64,000 nt of DNA from Aquisediminimonas sp031376385 (GTDB lineage: Bacteria; Pseudomonadota; Alphaproteobacteria; Sphingomonadales; Sphingomonadaceae): the NCBI GenBank assembly GCA_031376385.1, contig JANMDQ010000015.1, positions 1-64,000 on the forward strand, in the 5' to 3' direction. This document shows, piece after piece, positions 25,774 through 34,507 of this stretch (its first letter is position 1; the number at the start of each line of letters is the position of its first letter). The notes under the pieces were generated by a model. The model was given only the letters and a program-made list of their open reading frames with translations. It ran no database searches and was not told the origin of the DNA. The position numbers were made by a program, and so were the translations under genes.

Positions 25774-26132
25774 GCCCGCATCATCCCATATCCTGCCGCT
25801 ACTGCAGCAATAGAGCCGATGACGGACACTGCCGCGTATCCGGCGGCTATCCCCCACTGCCCTTGTTCAATCATTCGAAAGCCTTCGAGGCTGAAGGCCG
25901 AAAAAGTTGTAAATCCGCCAAGAACGCCAACGCCGAGGAACAACCGAGCGGTTTCGCCAGCGTTTCCCTTCATCAGGCTTGCGGCGAGTAAACCCATCGC
26001 CAGCCCGCCAACGATATTGACCGCAAAGGTCGCCCATGGCCAACCGTTCCTTGCGGGCAGAGCAAGGCCAACGCCGAAGCGCAAGCCTGCGCCTAAGGCA
26101 CCGCCTGCCATAACTGATAGAAGAGACTGCAT
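25770..26132 (-). CDS. crcB: CrcB/Fluc fluoride channel
   Basis: 120 residues with four transmembrane helices, the normal length of a Fluc subunit, which works as an antiparallel dual-topology dimer exporting fluoride. Signature sequences are GGALGAGLRFGVG near residue 10, TFAVNIVGGLAMG with the conserved Asn, and GFTTFSAFS with the phenylalanine-box Phe residues. It heads the operon that ends with ATP12. I found no fluoride riboswitch in the 45 bp ahead of it. Confidence 0.93.
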   Translation of the reverse strand: MQSLLSVMAGGALGAGLRFGVGLALPARNGWPWATFAVNIVGGLAMGLLAASLMKGNAGETARLFLGVGVLGGFTTFSAFSLEGFRMIEQGQWGIAAGYAAVSVIGSIAAVAAGYGMMRA

Positions 26133-26177
26133 GTTTGTCCCCTAGCCGAGGGAGGGCCGCGGGGGAAGGGCGGTGGT

Positions 26178-27041
26178 CTAAATCTCCACCGTCCCATCCA
26201 CACAGGTCACACTATTGCCACCGATATGAATGCCATCCTCCGCGATAAGCACCTTAATGATGCCGTCGCGGCCAATTTCTCGTCCCTGGCTCGCCATGTA
26301 GCTCTGACTACGCGCCACCGACCCCATTTCCAAACGGTATGCGGCGACGGAGCCATTGCCACTGCCGCATACCGGATCCTCGGCAATCCCATCGGTTGGC
26401 GCGAAGGAGCGTACGATGATCCCGCCTGCGCCGTCGCCTGTTTCGGCAAAGATGGTGAGACCTGTAGTGCCGTGCTTGCGGTCATAATCGCCGAGCGCAG
26501 GCAGGCTAGGCGTGAAGACCGACACATCGGCGGCGCGTAAAAACTCTGCAATGACCCAGTGCGGGCCGACGTCGATCACTGAAGGATTTGCCTTCAGTTT
26601 TCCGTGCGAACCCATGGCATCCAGCAGTGTGTCCGGCTCCGCTGCCGCCCACATCTTATGATCAGGCAGGAGGAACGAGAGGCCCTCGGCGCGCCAATCG
26701 TCAGGCACAGCGATATCAACGAGTCCGACGCCGCACTGCATGGTTAGCCTGCCATTTCTGGGTGTGGCAATACCGGCCTCAAGAGCTGCATGGGCAGACC
26801 CCAACGTCGGGTGCCCGGCAAACTTCAGTTCAACCTTTGGCGTGAAAATGCGCAAATGATAGTCCGCCGCCGGGTTGGTCGCGGGCAGGATGAAGGTCGT
26901 TTCAGACAGATTGGTCCAGTTGGCAAATTGCTGCATCTCAACGTCAGTAAGGCCCGCACCGTTCAGCACGACCGCAAGCGGATTGCCCTTCATTGGCACC
27001 TGAGTGAAAACATCAACTTGCTTGAACGGGCGTTGCACCAT
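26178..27041 (-). CDS. PhzF-family epimerase/isomerase
   Basis: 287 residues starting MVQRPFKQVDVF. The N-terminal half has the catalytic Glu in NLSETTFIL and FAGHPTLGSA, and the second half has DPVCGSGNGS, both PhzF signatures. The family has the diaminopimelate-epimerase fold and isomerises varied small molecules; no phenazine genes are present, so the substrate is unknown. It is divergent from the ArsR regulator, with an AT-rich palindrome between the two, suggesting control by that regulator. Confidence 0.9.
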   Translation of the reverse strand: MVQRPFKQVDVFTQVPMKGNPLAVVLNGAGLTDVEMQQFANWTNLSETTFILPATNPAADYHLRIFTPKVELKFAGHPTLGSAHAALEAGIATPRNGRLTMQCGVGLVDIAVPDDWRAEGLSFLLPDHKMWAAAEPDTLLDAMGSHGKLKANPSVIDVGPHWVIAEFLRAADVSVFTPSLPALGDYDRKHGTTGLTIFAETGDGAGGIIVRSFAPTDGIAEDPVCGSGNGSVAAYRLEMGSVARSQSYMASQGREIGRDGIIKVLIAEDGIHIGGNSVTCVDGTVEI

Positions 27042-27083
27042 CGATTCTCCTTGATCCGATGGTGCGCCTATCATAATATCTTC

Positions 27084-27095
27084 ATATTGCAATAT
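27084..27095. promoter_or_regulatory. Candidate ArsR-type operator
   Basis: atattgcaatat is a perfect 12-bp palindrome in the 65-bp gap between divergent phzF-like and arsR-like genes. It starts 23 bp upstream of the regulator ATG, in an AT-rich block unlike the flanking coding sequence. Autoregulation and control of the PhzF gene are inferred from position. Confidence 0.5.
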
Positions 27096-27106
27096 AACAA
27101 TGTGAA

Positions 27107-27421
27107 ATGAAAATGCTTGACCGGTTGGATCAACAACTCCGCGCCCTTGCCAACCCGCATCGCATGGCGATCCTCGGTTGGCTCAAATCCCCTAGGGCCC
27201 ATTTCCCCGAGCAGGTCGACGGCGATCTGGTGAGTGACGGCGTCTGCGCGCTGAACATTGCTGATAAACTTGGCCTGTCCCAACCGACCACTGCACAGCA
27301 TTTGAAAATCCTAGTGGATGCGGGGCTTCTGGTGCCAAAACGGACTAAGAAATGGACATTCTACAGGCGGGACGAAGGGGCGTTAGGGGCATTTGTGCAA
27401 ATGGTGGGAGAACGAGTTTAG
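27107..27421 (+). CDS. ArsR-family winged-helix regulator
   Basis: 104 residues. The ArsR pattern LRALANPHRMAILGWLK is at the N-terminus and the recognition helix is LGLSQPTTAQHLKIL, followed by a wing (VPKRTKKWTFYRR). No cluster of Cys or His ligands typical of metal sensors is visible; the single Cys is in DGVCALN. It is more likely a metabolite- or redox-responsive ArsR protein. Divergent from the PhzF gene, its likely target. Confidence 0.88.
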   Translation: MKMLDRLDQQLRALANPHRMAILGWLKSPRAHFPEQVDGDLVSDGVCALNIADKLGLSQPTTAQHLKILVDAGLLVPKRTKKWTFYRRDEGALGAFVQMVGERV

Positions 27422-27455
27422 CGCTGGACTCGAGCCGGCACGATGCTGACGTCAT

Positions 27456-27833
27456 TCAGTAAAAACGCCCTGCCCAAATCCAAAATCCGATCAATCCTAA
27501 CGCGGCTAACCATACTGCTCCGATCGCGATTGCGCCTGCCATGCTGACCGGTCGGGCGCTGGCCTCTTCTGCTGCCGCGCGGTGCTTTTCAAACACGCCG
27601 TCTGGCAGCATTTTCAGGAACAGCCACAATCCGACCGGAAGGATAATCGCGTCATCCAGCAGGCCAATGATGGGTATGAAGTCAGGGATCAAATCAATCG
27701 GAGACAAGGCATAGGCGGCAAGCGCCATGCCAAATAAACGGATAGGCAGTGGCACCGCGTGGTCGCGAGCGGCAAGCCATACGGCATGGGTTTCGACGCG
27801 GATTTTATGGGCTAGGTCGCTCAATTTGTTCAT
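27456..27833 (-). CDS. DUF1232 (YkvA-like) membrane protein
   Basis: 125 residues. The core ALSPIDLIPDFIPIIGLLDD is the DUF1232 signature, with a C-terminal hydrophobic helix (AGAIAIGAVWLAALGLIGFWIW). The family is widespread and of unknown function. It is divergent from the epimerase with only 14 bases between the two ATGs, so each promoter must lie within the other gene's coding sequence, or one start is wrong. Confidence 0.82.
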   Translation of the reverse strand: MNKLSDLAHKIRVETHAVWLAARDHAVPLPIRLFGMALAAYALSPIDLIPDFIPIIGLLDDAIILPVGLWLFLKMLPDGVFEKHRAAAEEASARPVSMAGAIAIGAVWLAALGLIGFWIWAGRFY

Positions 27834-27847
27834 GCTAGCACCATCGC

Positions 27848-28825
27848 ATGACTTTCACGTTGAACGCTAGCATAGAAATCTGGCCGGTTGCTGGGGCCTT
27901 CACCATCGCACGCGGCGCAAAGACGGAAGTCGCCGTGGTGAGGGTTGATCTTGAACAGGATGGCTTCATAGGCCGGGGGGAAGCGACGCCGATTTATTAT
28001 CACGGCGAAACGGCTAAGGGGTGCGTGGAGGACCTGAACGATATTCAGTTTGAAATCAGTTTTGATGCGATCCAATCTGGGCTGCCTCGCGGGGCTGCGC
28101 GCAATGCGCTGGATGCAGCGCTCTGGGATTGGACGTCGAAAGCGACAGGTGCGACTGCCGCCGCGCGGGCCGGGGTGGCCATACCTGCGATAATCAACAG
28201 CGCGATCACAATCTCCGTCGCTTCGCCTGACATCATGCAGGCCGACGCAAAGCGACTGGCCGGTCTTGGGCACGGCCTCATCAAGCTCAAGCTGGCAGGC
28301 GAGGGTGATCTGGACCGGGTCGCCGCCGTTCGGTCTGGTGCCCCGCAGGCGCGGCTGATCGTGGATGCGAATGAGGCTTGGACCGGGCTTGATGTCGCAG
28401 CGATGGCGGCATCGTTCCTTCCCTACGGGATTGAACTCATTGAACAGCCGGTCGCGGCTGGGCAGGACCATTTGCTGGACGGGGTGGGATCCCCCATTCC
28501 CCTTGGTGCCGATGAAAGCTGCCAGGACAGAGCAGACCTTCCGCGTTGCTTGGGACGGTATGACGCGATCAATATAAAGCTGGATAAAGCTGGCGGGCTG
28601 ACGGAGGCCCTTGCCTTGGCCGCCGATGCGCGCGCCGCGGGCTTGAAGATCATGGTCGGATGCATGCTCTCAACGTCACTCGGCATAGCGCCCGCGCTTC
28701 TGCTGGCGGAGCAAGCGCAGTGGGTTGATCTGGACGGACCCGTTTTGCTTGCGCGTGACCGGGAGGGTGGAGTGAGGATGGAGCGGGGACGGCTGGTGCC
28801 GCCAGACGCCGGGTTCTGGGGATGA
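27848..28825 (+). CDS. Dipeptide epimerase (L-Ala-D/L-Glu type)
   Basis: 325 residues, enolase superfamily. Visible active-site residues are the KxK acid/base (LIKLKLAG), metal ligands in VDANEAW, ELIEQPV and GADESCQD, and the second Lys in NIKLDKAGG. The family epimerises the Glu of L-Ala-D-Glu released from peptidoglycan, allowing reuse of muropeptides. The substrate L-Ala-D/L-Glu is likely but not certain. No recycling gene is adjacent. Confidence 0.88.
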   Translation: MTFTLNASIEIWPVAGAFTIARGAKTEVAVVRVDLEQDGFIGRGEATPIYYHGETAKGCVEDLNDIQFEISFDAIQSGLPRGAARNALDAALWDWTSKATGATAAARAGVAIPAIINSAITISVASPDIMQADAKRLAGLGHGLIKLKLAGEGDLDRVAAVRSGAPQARLIVDANEAWTGLDVAAMAASFLPYGIELIEQPVAAGQDHLLDGVGSPIPLGADESCQDRADLPRCLGRYDAINIKLDKAGGLTEALALAADARAAGLKIMVGCMLSTSLGIAPALLLAEQAQWVDLDGPVLLARDREGGVRMERGRLVPPDAGFWG

Positions 28826-28835
28826 GGTGGCTCCA

Positions 28836-28856
28836 CCGTTCGTGTCGAGCGAAGTC
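28836..28856 (+). repeat. Single arm of a crt-type palindromic repeat
   Basis: ccgttcgtgtcgagcgaagt plus one further base matches the left arm of the palindrome inside crtB at 19 of 21 bases. No second arm follows, so this is a degenerate or half copy just after the epimerase stop. Confidence 0.65.
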
Positions 28857-28889
28857 CAAGTCATTGCACTCTAACTCTTAGGCTCCATC

Positions 28890-29054
28890 CTAAAAATCGA
28901 TCGCAAGCCCTTTCAGCTCCCAATCGCCGTAGCGCACGGGGTCCGGCCGGTCGGGGTCAGGCTCTGGCTCGCGCACCATCGGTTCGGGTTTGGGCACGGG
29001 CGGGCTTTTCGACAGATGAGCCGGGGCTTTTACATGAGCTGGGCGCTGGCCCAT
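28890..29054 (-). CDS. DUF1674 protein (SDHAF4-like succinate dehydrogenase assembly factor)
   Basis: 54 residues, easy to miss because of its size. The N-terminal part is Pro-rich and disordered-looking (SPPVPKPEPMVREPEPDPD), and the C-terminus VRYGDWELKGLAIDF is the DUF1674/SDHAF4 signature. In mitochondria SDHAF4 assists flavinylated SdhA; bacterial members are taken to act on succinate dehydrogenase. A ggtgagga ribosome site precedes ATG 29054. The neighbour rsmB is divergent, a linkage common in alphaproteobacteria. Confidence 0.88.
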   Translation of the reverse strand: MGQRPAHVKAPAHLSKSPPVPKPEPMVREPEPDPDRPDPVRYGDWELKGLAIDF

Positions 29055-29145
29055 ATCAATCTCCTCACCTTTTCAAAATGCGCGCGCGCGAAGCCAAACG
29101 CAAGGGGACTGGCCTAAAGCCTGTGAACCGGGCTAGGGCACGGCT

Positions 29146-30399
29146 ATGACAATGACCACAGACATTCCCGGCCTTCCAGCCCGCCGCGCCGCGCTCATTC
29201 TACTTGATGCTGTGCTGCGACGGGGGCAGGCGTTGGAAAATGCCCTGAATGCGGCAACGCGCGGCATCGACAATCCGGCGGACAGGGCTCTGGCTCACGC
29301 GATTGCATCAGAAACATTGCGGCGCTTGCCAGACCTTGACGATCTGATCGACGGTGCCACACAGCAGCGCCTGCCCGATGATAGCAAGGCGCGAATGGTG
29401 ATCCGCATCGCCCTCGTCCAGGCGCTCATCCTCAAAACGCCTGAACATGCAGCAGTTGCGACTGCATTACCGCTTGTCGAGGGCGGGGCGCGCCGTCTGG
29501 TGCATGGGGTGCTGGGCACGCTCCTTCGCCAAAAGGCCCAGTTACGCGCCATTCCGATGCTGCCGCCCAAGGTGGAGGCCCGTTGGGAGGCTGCCTGGGG
29601 GTCTGGCATGGTCGGGCGCGCGGCGGCTGCGCTGGCCGATTTGCCGCCGCTTGATCTGACGCTGAAAGACCCTGCAACGACGGCGCATTGGGTTGAACAA
29701 CTTGAGGGCACCAGCCTGGCCCCCGGCCATGTCCGGATTGCCCGGGATCGCGCCGTGACAGAGCTTCCGGGATTTACCGAAGGGGCATGGTGGGTGCAGA
29801 ATATCGCAGCGTCGGTTCCAGTCCGTCTGATCGGAGACGGGGGTGGCCGGACTGTCCTAGACCTTTGCGCGGCGCCCGGCGGCAAAACGATGCAACTGGC
29901 CGCGCGTGGCTGGGCCGTGACTGCGGTTGACCGCGACGCCAACCGGCAAGAGCGCGTCGCTGAAAATCTGGCACGCACCGGTCTGGCTGCTGATCTTGTG
30001 ATCGCAGACCTGATGACGTGGGAGCCTGATGCCGCTGTTGACGCCATATTGCTTGACGCGCCGTGCAGTGCGACGGGCATATTCGGGCGCCATCCAGACG
30101 TTCTCCACCGTATCCGCCCGCGCGATATTGAAGGGCTGGCGCAAACCCAGGGCCGGATGCTCGCGCGCGCCGCAAATTGGCTCAAACCTGATGCCGCGAT
30201 GATCTACGCGACCTGTTCGCTGGAGCGCGAAGAAGGCGAAGACATTGCCGCGAAGGCAAAAGGTCTGGGGCTGCAAATCCTGCCCGTGGCGCAAAGCGAA
30301 CTCCCCGCGGCCTTAAAACCCGACGCTGGCGGCACGGTGCGCATTCTGCCAGAGCCTGGCTTGGACGGATTCTATATCGCCCGATTTATCAAAGACTGA
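29146..30399 (+). CDS. rsmB: RsmB-like 16S rRNA cytosine-C5 methyltransferase
   Basis: 417 residues. An N-terminal NusB-like RNA-binding domain (about 1-140) precedes a Rossmann methyltransferase. The SAM motif is LDLCAAPGGKTMQLA; catalytic Cys residues are in DAPCSATGIFGRHPD and YATCSLEREEGE. RsmB methylates C967 of 16S rRNA (E. coli numbering). It is followed by rpe 76 bp downstream in a run of plus-strand genes. Cytoplasmic. Confidence 0.92.
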   Translation: MTMTTDIPGLPARRAALILLDAVLRRGQALENALNAATRGIDNPADRALAHAIASETLRRLPDLDDLIDGATQQRLPDDSKARMVIRIALVQALILKTPEHAAVATALPLVEGGARRLVHGVLGTLLRQKAQLRAIPMLPPKVEARWEAAWGSGMVGRAAAALADLPPLDLTLKDPATTAHWVEQLEGTSLAPGHVRIARDRAVTELPGFTEGAWWVQNIAASVPVRLIGDGGGRTVLDLCAAPGGKTMQLAARGWAVTAVDRDANRQERVAENLARTGLAADLVIADLMTWEPDAAVDAILLDAPCSATGIFGRHPDVLHRIRPRDIEGLAQTQGRMLARAANWLKPDAAMIYATCSLEREEGEDIAAKAKGLGLQILPVAQSELPAALKPDAGGTVRILPEPGLDGFYIARFIKD

Positions 30400-30475
30400 G
30401 CCGGTTTCTTGCAATGGTCAGAACCGGTGTGCCATGCCTTGCCCGCGCGAGGTTCGGAAGCTAAGGCCTAATACA

Positions 30476-31138
30476 ATGTCACAATCGGTTCTCATCGCTC
30501 CGTCAATCCTATCGGCTGACTTCGCACGGCTTGGTGAAGAAGTGCGCGCAATAGACGCGGCAGGGGCCGACTGGATCCACGTTGATGTCATGGACGGGCA
30601 TTTCGTGCCCAACCTCACGATTGGCCCTATGGTGGTAAAGGCCCTGCGCCCGCACACGGCCAAAGTGATGGATGTTCATCTGATGATTTCACCCGTTGAC
30701 CCCATGCTGGATGCCTTTGCCGAAGCAGGATCAGATATAATCACGGTTCACCAAGAGGCAGGCCCGCATCTTCACCGCACCGTGCAGCGGATCAAAGCGC
30801 TTGGCAAAAAGGCTGGCGTGTCGCTCAATCCGGCAACTCCGGCAAAGATGCTTGATTATATCCTCGAGGAAATTGATCTTGTCCTCGTCATGAGTGTGAA
30901 CCCTGGGTTTGGCGGGCAGAGCTTTATTGAAAGCCAGTTGCGCAAGATCGAAGCCATCCGCAAAAGCATCGACAAGCTTGGCAAGGAAATTCACCTGCAA
31001 GTGGATGGCGGCGTTGATGCGACAACGGCACCGCGTGTCATTGCCGCAGGAGCGAACGTGTTGGTGGCGGGCACCGCAACTTTCAGGGGTGGTCCAGATG
31101 CTTATGCCGCAAACATCGCGGGTCTGCGCTGCCAATGA
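30476..31138 (+). CDS. rpe: Ribulose-phosphate 3-epimerase
   Basis: 220 residues, standard length. Catalytic Asp residues and metal-binding His are seen in HVDVMDGHFVPN, DVHLMI, MSVNPGFGGQ and QVDGGVD. It interconverts ribulose-5-phosphate and xylulose-5-phosphate in the pentose phosphate pathway. ATG 30476 matches the family start (SVLIAPSILSADF) better than 30434. Its stop overlaps the heparinase-like gene by four bases, so the two are coupled. Confidence 0.95.
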   Translation: MSQSVLIAPSILSADFARLGEEVRAIDAAGADWIHVDVMDGHFVPNLTIGPMVVKALRPHTAKVMDVHLMISPVDPMLDAFAEAGSDIITVHQEAGPHLHRTVQRIKALGKKAGVSLNPATPAKMLDYILEEIDLVLVMSVNPGFGGQSFIESQLRKIEAIRKSIDKLGKEIHLQVDGGVDATTAPRVIAAGANVLVAGTATFRGGPDAYAANIAGLRCQ

Positions 31139-32874
31139 CGCAAGACGTCTCGCCCGAAACCGAAGGCGACGACGGGATTCCGCCCGGTAAACGATTGGTG
31201 CGTGCGGGTGGTGGTGCTGGGCTGTCGCTGGGTGAACGGCTTGCGGCCCACATTTACCGGTTAACGTGGCGGACGCCGCTTCACGCCTTTCGATTGAAAG
31301 GGCGTCACCCGCTCAAGCTGCTTGCCGCAACGGTGGACCCTGTTGCGGGGGACGCCGTTCTTGGTCAGGCGTTGATCGAAGGACGCTTCATTTACGAAGG
31401 TGAAAGCGTTGCGATGGGCGACGGTGTGCCTGATTTCATCAGTGCTAGCCCCACGCTGGTTGCGCATTATCACAGCTTTGCATGGCTCCGTGATGTGGCG
31501 GCAGCCGCTGAATTCGAAACAACTGCCCCGATGATGCGGGCTTGGGTTGCGGCTTGGCTGAAGACAAACGGCGATCATGTTCTTGAACCAGCCTGGTCGA
31601 CAGGAGTGGCGGCGCGGCGGTTGCTCCACTGGCCATCCCACGCACCCGCTTTGCTTGGCGCGAACGATCTCATATTCCGGTCGTCCTTGCTCAATGGCTT
31701 GGCAAGGACGGCTCGACATGTTGACCGCGCAGCGGATCGCACGCCACCAGGTCTGGAGCGGATTGCGGCATGGTGCGGCATTGTTGCTGCCGGTTTGGTC
31801 ATAGCAGGCGGAGAGGCGCGGCGCGCGTTCGGAGAAGCCGGACTGGCCAAGGCCTTGGTGTCTGGCTTGTCCGCAGATGGAGGAATGCTCTCTCGGTCGC
31901 CGCGTGAACAGTGTGAACTTGTAGGTCTGCTCTCACATCTTGCGGCCTTCTACGATGCCCGCTCCATTGCAATGCCACAAGGACTGTCAGATATTCTGGC
32001 GCGTGCCGTGCCGCCTCTGCTTGGGGTGGTGATGGGCGATGGGGCGATTGGCAGTTGGCAGGGGACACCGCCCTTTTCAGCTCATCATGTCAATGCCATT
32101 GTCAAAGCGAGCGGAGAGCGGGCGCGTCCGCTGCGACAGGCACGCGAATGGGGATATCAGCGACTGGTGGGCGGACAGACGATCGTGCTGTTTGACGCAG
32201 CCCCGCCGCCGCACACGCGCACAACGCGAACGGGCTGTGCCTCAACTCTGGCGCTCGAGATTTCTGACGGGCCTAACCGTTTGATTGTGAATTGCGGGGG
32301 GGCTTCGGCTGCGGGAGTGGTGTCCGTTCCGGGTCTTGCCGAAGGGCTGCGAACAACGGCGGCGCACAGCACAATGACGCTTGCAGATACGAACTCCACG
32401 GCCGTTTTGAATAACGGATCGCTGGGCAAAGGGGTTGATGCGGTTGAAGTGGATCGCCGAGAGACTGAGGTTGGCAGCCGTGTTGAGGCCAGCCATGACG
32501 GCTACGGTCGCCGCTTTGGGTTTACCCATGGGCGCAGTCTTGCGCTTTCAGTGGACGGGCGCGAAGTGCGCGGCGAAGATACTCTTATCCCCGTGCCCAA
32601 TCGGCGTAAGGCGGCTGAGGCCAGTTTTGCCATTCGTTTTCATCTGGCCCCAGACGTTGATCTGTCGCCAACAGCCGACGCGATGGGCGCTCTGCTGCGG
32701 ATAGACGGCGGCGCACTATGGCAGTTTCGCAGCCGGGGCGGGGCACTGTCGATTGAACCGAGCCTGTGGGTGGACGGCGACGGTGCGTGGCACCAAAGTA
32801 AGCAATTGGTGATTGCCGGAGACGCAGCGGCAGGCGGCGCGACCATTGGCTGGGTATTCAAACGCGCGGGCTAG
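31135..32874 (+). CDS. Heparinase II/III-like family protein
   Basis: 579 residues with an alpha-toroid N-terminal region and a beta-sandwich C-terminal half. Landmarks are SFAWLRDVAAA, LSADGGMLSRSP and a GGASAAGV / AHSTMTLADTNS block that corresponds to the Heparinase_II_III (PF07940) domain. Family members are polysaccharide lyases, but alphaproteobacterial copies between rpe and purH are conserved and their substrate is not known. No signal peptide is visible, odd for a glycan lyase. Confidence 0.8.
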   Translation: MTQDVSPETEGDDGIPPGKRLVRAGGGAGLSLGERLAAHIYRLTWRTPLHAFRLKGRHPLKLLAATVDPVAGDAVLGQALIEGRFIYEGESVAMGDGVPDFISASPTLVAHYHSFAWLRDVAAAAEFETTAPMMRAWVAAWLKTNGDHVLEPAWSTGVAARRLLHWPSHAPALLGANDLIFRSSLLNGLARTARHVDRAADRTPPGLERIAAWCGIVAAGLVIAGGEARRAFGEAGLAKALVSGLSADGGMLSRSPREQCELVGLLSHLAAFYDARSIAMPQGLSDILARAVPPLLGVVMGDGAIGSWQGTPPFSAHHVNAIVKASGERARPLRQAREWGYQRLVGGQTIVLFDAAPPPHTRTTRTGCASTLALEISDGPNRLIVNCGGASAAGVVSVPGLAEGLRTTAAHSTMTLADTNSTAVLNNGSLGKGVDAVEVDRRETEVGSRVEASHDGYGRRFGFTHGRSLALSVDGREVRGEDTLIPVPNRRKAAEASFAIRFHLAPDVDLSPTADAMGALLRIDGGALWQFRSRGGALSIEPSLWVDGDGAWHQSKQLVIAGDAAAGGATIGWVFKRAG

Positions 32875-32896
32875 CTGTGCTTTTCAAGAGGGTGAT

Positions 32897-34468
32897 ATGA
32901 CGACTGTAACGATAAAGCGGGCGCTGCTTTCAGTGTCCGACAAAACGGGTTTGGTGGAGTTGGGCAAGGCGCTTGCAGCGCGCGGCGTCGATCTGGTGTC
33001 GACCGGCGGCACAGCCAAGGCGCTGCGCGATGCGGGACTGGCCGTGCGTGATATCTCTGACCTCACTGGCTTTCCTGAAATGATGGATGGGCGGGTGAAA
33101 ACGCTTCATCCCAAGGTCCACGGCGGCTTGCTTGCGGTGCGGGATAATTCAGACCATCTGGCGTCGATGGTCGACCACGCGATTGAACCCATCGATCTGG
33201 TTGTCGTCAATCTTTACCCTTTCGCTGCGACCGTCGCCAAAGGCGCAGATAGGGATGAGATTATAGAGAATATCGATATTGGCGGCCCCAGCATGGTGCG
33301 CTCAGCGGCGAAGAACCACGCCAGCGTGGCTGTTGTGACGGACCCTGTCGACTATGCGTTGGTGGCGGGCGGAACGACAGACTATGATCAGCGTCGCATG
33401 CTGGCAGCAAAGGCTTATGCCGCCACCGCCGCTTATGACGCGATGATCAGCAGCTGGTTTGCGGCTGTCGATCAGGGCGAGTTGTTCCCCGCATCCGTGA
33501 CGACGGGCGGCACTTTGGCCACGACTTTGCGGTACGGAGAAAATCCGCATCAGCAAGCCGCACTTTATCTTTCCGGCGCGCCTACTGACTGCGGGATTGC
33601 ACAGGGCATTCAAGTGCAGGGTAAGGAACTCAGCTACAATAATTATAACGACGCTGATGCCGCGCTGGAACTGGTCAGTGAATTCCGGGATGGCCCGCCG
33701 ACAGTAGTCATCGTCAAACATGCCAATCCCTGCGGCGTCGCGAGTGGCGCGACACTGGTTGAAGCGTATGAAGCGGCTTTTGCCTGCGATACGGTATCAG
33801 CTTTTGGTGGGATCATAGCCATAAACCGTCCGCTGGATGGCCTTCTAGCAGAAGCGATCAGCGGCATCTTTACCGAGGTTGTCTGCGCGCCGGATGCCGA
33901 TGAAGATGCGCTTGCCGTTTTTGCCAAAAAGAAAAACCTTCGCCTCATTCTCACCGGCGATCTGCCAGATCCTGCGCGTGTTGGCATGATGATGAAAACC
34001 ATCGCTGGCGGGATGCTGCTTCAAACGCGCGACAATGGCAGGATTACAGCAGCAGACTTGAAGGTCGTCACCAAACGCGCACCCACAGAAGAAGAGCTTG
34101 CCGATTGCCTGTTCGCATGGACCGTCGCAAAACACACCAAATCCAACGCTATCGTCTATGCCAAAGGCGGAAGCACAGCGGGCATCGGCGCTGGCCAAAT
34201 GAACCGCCTAGAATCCGCGCGGATTGCCGCGTGGAAAGCCAAGGACGCTGCGGCAAAGGCAGGATGGGCAACACCGCGCACCATCGGTTCTGCGGTTGCG
34301 TCAGACGCCTTCTTCCCCTTTGCTGACGGCCTGATGGCCGCAGTAGAGGCCGGAGCCACCGCAGTGATCCAACCCGGCGGGTCGATCCGCGATGATGAAG
34401 TGATCGCAGCGGCGGACGCGGCTGGATTGGCGATGGTCTTTACCGGCATGCGACACTTCAGGCACTGA
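32897..34468 (+). CDS. purH: PurH, bifunctional AICAR formyltransferase/IMP cyclohydrolase
   Basis: 523 residues. The N-terminal MGS-like IMP cyclohydrolase domain starts RALLSVSDKTGLVE; the C-terminal formyltransferase has the catalytic KHANPCGVA. Together they do the last two steps of de novo purine synthesis. The start at 32897 lies behind a GAGGGTGAT ribosome site, so the frame upstream (from 32813) is dropped. Last housekeeping gene of the rsmB-rpe-heparinase-purH run. Confidence 0.96.
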   Translation: MTTVTIKRALLSVSDKTGLVELGKALAARGVDLVSTGGTAKALRDAGLAVRDISDLTGFPEMMDGRVKTLHPKVHGGLLAVRDNSDHLASMVDHAIEPIDLVVVNLYPFAATVAKGADRDEIIENIDIGGPSMVRSAAKNHASVAVVTDPVDYALVAGGTTDYDQRRMLAAKAYAATAAYDAMISSWFAAVDQGELFPASVTTGGTLATTLRYGENPHQQAALYLSGAPTDCGIAQGIQVQGKELSYNNYNDADAALELVSEFRDGPPTVVIVKHANPCGVASGATLVEAYEAAFACDTVSAFGGIIAINRPLDGLLAEAISGIFTEVVCAPDADEDALAVFAKKKNLRLILTGDLPDPARVGMMMKTIAGGMLLQTRDNGRITAADLKVVTKRAPTEEELADCLFAWTVAKHTKSNAIVYAKGGSTAGIGAGQMNRLESARIAAWKAKDAAAKAGWATPRTIGSAVASDAFFPFADGLMAAVEAGATAVIQPGGSIRDDEVIAAADAAGLAMVFTGMRHFRH

Positions 34469-34507
34469 TGGTTCGCGTTTCGCCTCCAATCCCGCTATAG
34501 CTGCGTC

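Noticed and set aside
31135..32874. Heparinase-like gene between rpe and purH as an unusual insertion
   Set aside because: To my knowledge this order is common in alphaproteobacteria, so I do not count it as new.
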